Assembly: GCA_017882835.1 (NCBI GenBank)
Contig: JADGOU010000217.1
Location: forward strand, 1 to 5,256
Origin: Frankiaceae bacterium
GTDB taxonomy: Bacteria; Actinomycetota; Actinomycetes; JADGOU01
Direction: 5' to 3'
DNA: 5,256 bases
Shown here: piece by piece, positions 5,126 to 5,256 of the stretch
How the letters are laid out: the number at the start of each line of letters is the position of its first letter
Position numbering within the stretch: position 1 is the stretch's first letter
Made by a program: the position numbers and the translations under genes
The notes under the pieces: generated by a model
Told to the model about the DNA's origin: nothing
What the model saw: only the letters and a program-made list of their open reading frames with translations
Databases searched by the model: none

Positions 5126-5256
5126 GGCCGCTTTAGTTTTGGTGGGTCGTTCGAGGACTACACGACCTTCGGACTGGGTGTGCGGGCCAAGCTGCCGTTC
5201 CGCGTCACCCGGCTCTCCAGCCCTGGCCGGGTCGTGGTCGACGTGGCGCACCGCTG
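5126..5256 (+). pseudogene. C-terminal piece of an AMIN-like domain protein (runs off the edge)
   Basis: The frame reads GRFSFGGSFEDYTTFG and then LGVRAKLPFRVTRLSSPGRV with VVDVAHR at the window end. This matches the last strands of the AMIN-like domain found in secreted actinobacterial lipoproteins, whose typical ending is DFEG-x-x-x-x-G-x-G-x-R-x-x-x-PFRV followed by PSRVVVDVAH. Full domains have about 130 residues plus a signal peptide; only about 43 residues are visible here. No signal peptide, lipobox or start codon precedes it in this frame after the TGA at 4970. The match begins abruptly, so the gene has either lost its N-terminal part or is split by a frameshift. The role of such proteins is not well established. 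The following bases would show whether it stops right after the VDVAHR motif, as relatives do. Confidence 0.5.

Noticed and set aside
1..5256. CRISPR array, suggested by the Cas7 remnant
   Set aside because: No set of regularly spaced repeats was found by eye on either strand. The only clear repeat is the two-copy VGKNGG coding unit inside the GDT1-family gene.
1..5256. tRNA, rRNA or insertion sequence
   Set aside because: No cloverleaf arms, ribosomal RNA stretches, transposase motifs or terminal inverted repeats were recognised.

Overview
The window comes from a high-GC actinobacterium. The codons strongly favour G or C in third position, GTG starts are common, and several proteins belong to families I associate with actinomycetes. 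The prephenate dehydratase and the channel-like membrane protein look most like those of Micromonosporaceae and relatives, but that placement is from memory of the families, not a search.

Layout, left to right. pheA (prephenate dehydratase, phenylalanine synthesis) lies on the minus strand at 18-959. A short divergent promoter region (960-1023) separates it from a plus-strand cluster: a 71-residue ORF that matches only the middle piece of the nickel-insertion protein LarC (1024-1239), then a membrane protein with a potassium-channel-like pore loop (1236-2372, its start overlapping the previous stop), then a GDT1/TMEM165-family cation transporter (2394-3032). The spacing suggests one transcript with a membrane and cation-homeostasis theme.

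From 3033 to about 3820 there is a corridor of dead genes. It starts 13 bases after the GDT1 stop with an in-frame remnant of a type I-G (formerly I-U) CRISPR Cas7 protein (Csb1/GSU0053 family). This piece lacks both ends. No other cas gene and no repeat array is visible. It is followed on the minus strand by a twice-frameshifted remnant of an Lrp/AsnC regulator.

The dead regulator sits divergently next to an intact azlC-azlD pair (3824-4854), a two-subunit branched-chain amino acid exporter. Lrp-type regulators often control such exporters from this position, so the exporter probably lost its local regulator here. The last 400 bases hold two adjacent hairpins after azlD and, at the right edge, the C-terminal piece of an AMIN-like domain protein whose N-terminal part is missing.

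The sequence shows no complete novel system. The notable points are the orphan Cas7 fossil, the LarC-derived mini-ORF that keeps a promoter-like element and a coupled stop/start, the dead Lrp gene beside a living exporter, and three genes with a TAGNNT element 6-8 bases before their start codon, consistent with leaderless transcripts.
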